DNA of 6,442 bases from Cytophagales bacterium (lineage in GTDB: Bacteria > Bacteroidota > Bacteroidia > Cytophagales > 172606-1): assembly GCA_025455595.1 (NCBI GenBank), contig JALOMD010000167.1, positions 1 to 6,442 on the forward strand, given 5' to 3'. Position 1 is the first letter of the stretch. Each line of letters begins with the position of its first letter. Below are positions 5,595 through 6,442 of the stretch, piece by piece. The notes beneath the pieces were generated by a model. It was given only the letters and a program-made list of their open reading frames with translations, was not told the origin of the DNA and did no database searches. A program made the position numbers and the translations under genes.

Positions 5595-6290
5595 ATGAAG
5601 AAAGTCGGATTGTTGCTGCTGATGCTGGTTGTGCCAGTGTTGGTGTTTTTGTTGCTCAAAGGCACCGGAAAAAATCATTTTAGCATTCCGCGTTACTACC
5701 CGCTCATTGACTCGACAACCGGGCAAGTGCGCATCGGGACGCAAACCGTGGCGGGCCGCGAAGTGACAGACACGCTGTTCCATACCGTACCCGACTTCTC
5801 GCTCACCAACCAAGAAGGCAAAACCGTAACCGGCAACTATCTGAAAGGCAAGGTTTTCGTGGCCGATTTTTTCTTTACGCGGTGCCCCGGTATCTGCAAA
5901 AAAATGTCTTCGCAAATGACACGGGTGCAAGAGCGGTTTTTGAACAATCCCGATGTGCAGATTGTTTCTTTTTCGGTGGATCCGGAAAACGACACGGTGC
6001 CCGCCTTGCAGGAATACGCCGGGCGGTACGGCATCCAAACCAACAAGTGGCAACTGCTCACCGGCGACAAGTCGCAGGTGTACCGCTTGGCGAAAAACGG
6101 CTACTACGTAACCGCCAAGGAAGACAAGCCCGAAGCAACTGACTTGGAAGAACGGTTCGTCCACACCGACAAGTTCGTGCTGGTTGACCAGCAAGGCCGC
6201 ATACGCGGCTACTACAACGGCACCAACCGCAAGGACGTGGATCGGCTCATCACCGAAATCGACATTTTGCTCCGGGAGGAAAAGCAGTGA
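5595..6290 (+). CDS. SCO1/SenC family copper chaperone
   Basis: Membrane-anchored thioredoxin-fold protein expected to bind copper and help build the CuA (and perhaps CuB) centre of the oxidase encoded upstream. The 231-residue product has an N-terminal hydrophobic segment (about 4-21) after MKK that lacks an obvious signal-peptidase II lipobox Cys and so looks like a signal anchor. The soluble domain follows: VPDFSLTNQEGKTVTG (65-80), KGKVFVADFFFTRCPGIC (84-101) with the copper-binding CxxxC Cys97 and Cys101, SFSVDPENDT (125-134) with the conserved Asp, and the third copper ligand His190 in FVHTDKFVLVD (188-198). All three ligands are intact. Length is normal for the family. The ATG at 5595 follows an A-rich leader. 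A GC-rich hairpin separates it from the preceding gene, and a repeat begins two bases after its stop. I recall a small DUF420 gene often following in such clusters; it is not in the window. Confidence 0.95.
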   Translation: MKKVGLLLLMLVVPVLVFLLLKGTGKNHFSIPRYYPLIDSTTGQVRIGTQTVAGREVTDTLFHTVPDFSLTNQEGKTVTGNYLKGKVFVADFFFTRCPGICKKMSSQMTRVQERFLNNPDVQIVSFSVDPENDTVPALQEYAGRYGIQTNKWQLLTGDKSQVYRLAKNGYYVTAKEDKPEATDLEERFVHTDKFVLVDQQGRIRGYYNGTNRKDVDRLITEIDILLREEKQ

Positions 6291-6292
6291 AT

Positions 6293-6442
6293 CGTTTTTC
6301 GTTTAACGTTTATCGTTAAAAGGCGTTGGACGCGCAGCGTCCCAAACGAAAAACGTTAAACGAAAAACGTTAAACGAAAAACGTTAAACGAAAAACGTTA
6401 AACGAAAAACGTTAAACGAAAAACGTTAAACGAAAAACGTTA
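6293..6442. repeat. Inverted repeat plus 14-bp tandem array downstream of the SCO gene, cut by the window end
   Basis: The tandem unit aaacgaaaaacgtt occurs seven times without a mismatch from 6344 to 6441 and starts an eighth copy at the last base, so its true length is unknown. Each unit is two heptamers (aaacgaa, aaacgtt). The segment 6293-6311, two bases after the SCO stop, is the exact reverse complement of 6351-6369 (19 bp) and can pair with several registers of the array. The intervening stretch holds a small hairpin, ggacgc 6328-6333 with gcgtcc 6337-6342 (loop gca). The copies are identical with no spacers, so it is not a CRISPR array. Confidence 0.93.

Noticed and set aside
6344..6442. 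Possible CRISPR array
   Set aside because: The 14-bp units abut each other with no spacers and no cas genes are present; it is a simple tandem repeat.

Overview
The window is a 6.4 kb piece of an aerobic respiratory gene cluster, all on the + strand. It encodes the back half of an aa3-type (A1-type haem-copper) cytochrome c oxidase together with its haem A and copper assembly factors. The order is CoxA/subunit I (3' part only), CtaA (haem A synthase), CtaB (haem O synthase), two subunit III-family proteins in tandem, a small subunit IV-like protein, and a SCO1/SenC copper chaperone. This order, the long hydrophilic CoxA tail with an HGNW...YRWPYDYS stretch, the CtaA variant with Asn in an EYxNR motif, the CtaB NQIKEKDLD motif and the A-rich leaders without Shine-Dalgarno sequences all point to a member of the Bacteroidota. 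Base composition is roughly balanced rather than very AT-rich, so a Cytophagia, Chitinophagia or Saprospiria-like lineage is plausible; this is inference.

Layout: 1-1045 coxA (5' end missing); 20 bp gap; 1066-2157 ctaA; 245 bp gap holding a long composite palindrome and a 7-bp-period repeat; 2403-3293 ctaB; 129 bp gap holding a 29-bp-arm inverted repeat; 3423-4031 first subunit III-like gene; 301 bp gap holding a perfect 36-bp inverted repeat; 4333-5106 second subunit III gene; 67 bp gap with a 14-bp tandem repeat; 5174-5515 subunit IV-like gene; 79 bp gap with a GC-rich hairpin; 5595-6290 SCO1/SenC; then an inverted and tandem repeat (seven full 14-bp units) that runs off the window end.

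How the genes work together: CtaB farnesylates haem B to haem O and CtaA oxidises haem O to haem A, the cofactor of CoxA. The SCO protein is expected to deliver copper to the oxidase. The subunit III and IV proteins complete the membrane complex. The coding content is ordinary and intact. The notable part is the spaces between genes: almost every gap carries a different dyad or short-period repeat. Several share a 28-bp core (cgttttagg...ccaaaacgc) or ACGNNNN heptamer arrays. They look like families of dispersed intergenic palindromes inserted into one operon. I found no new protein system, mobile-element gene, RNA gene or CRISPR array.
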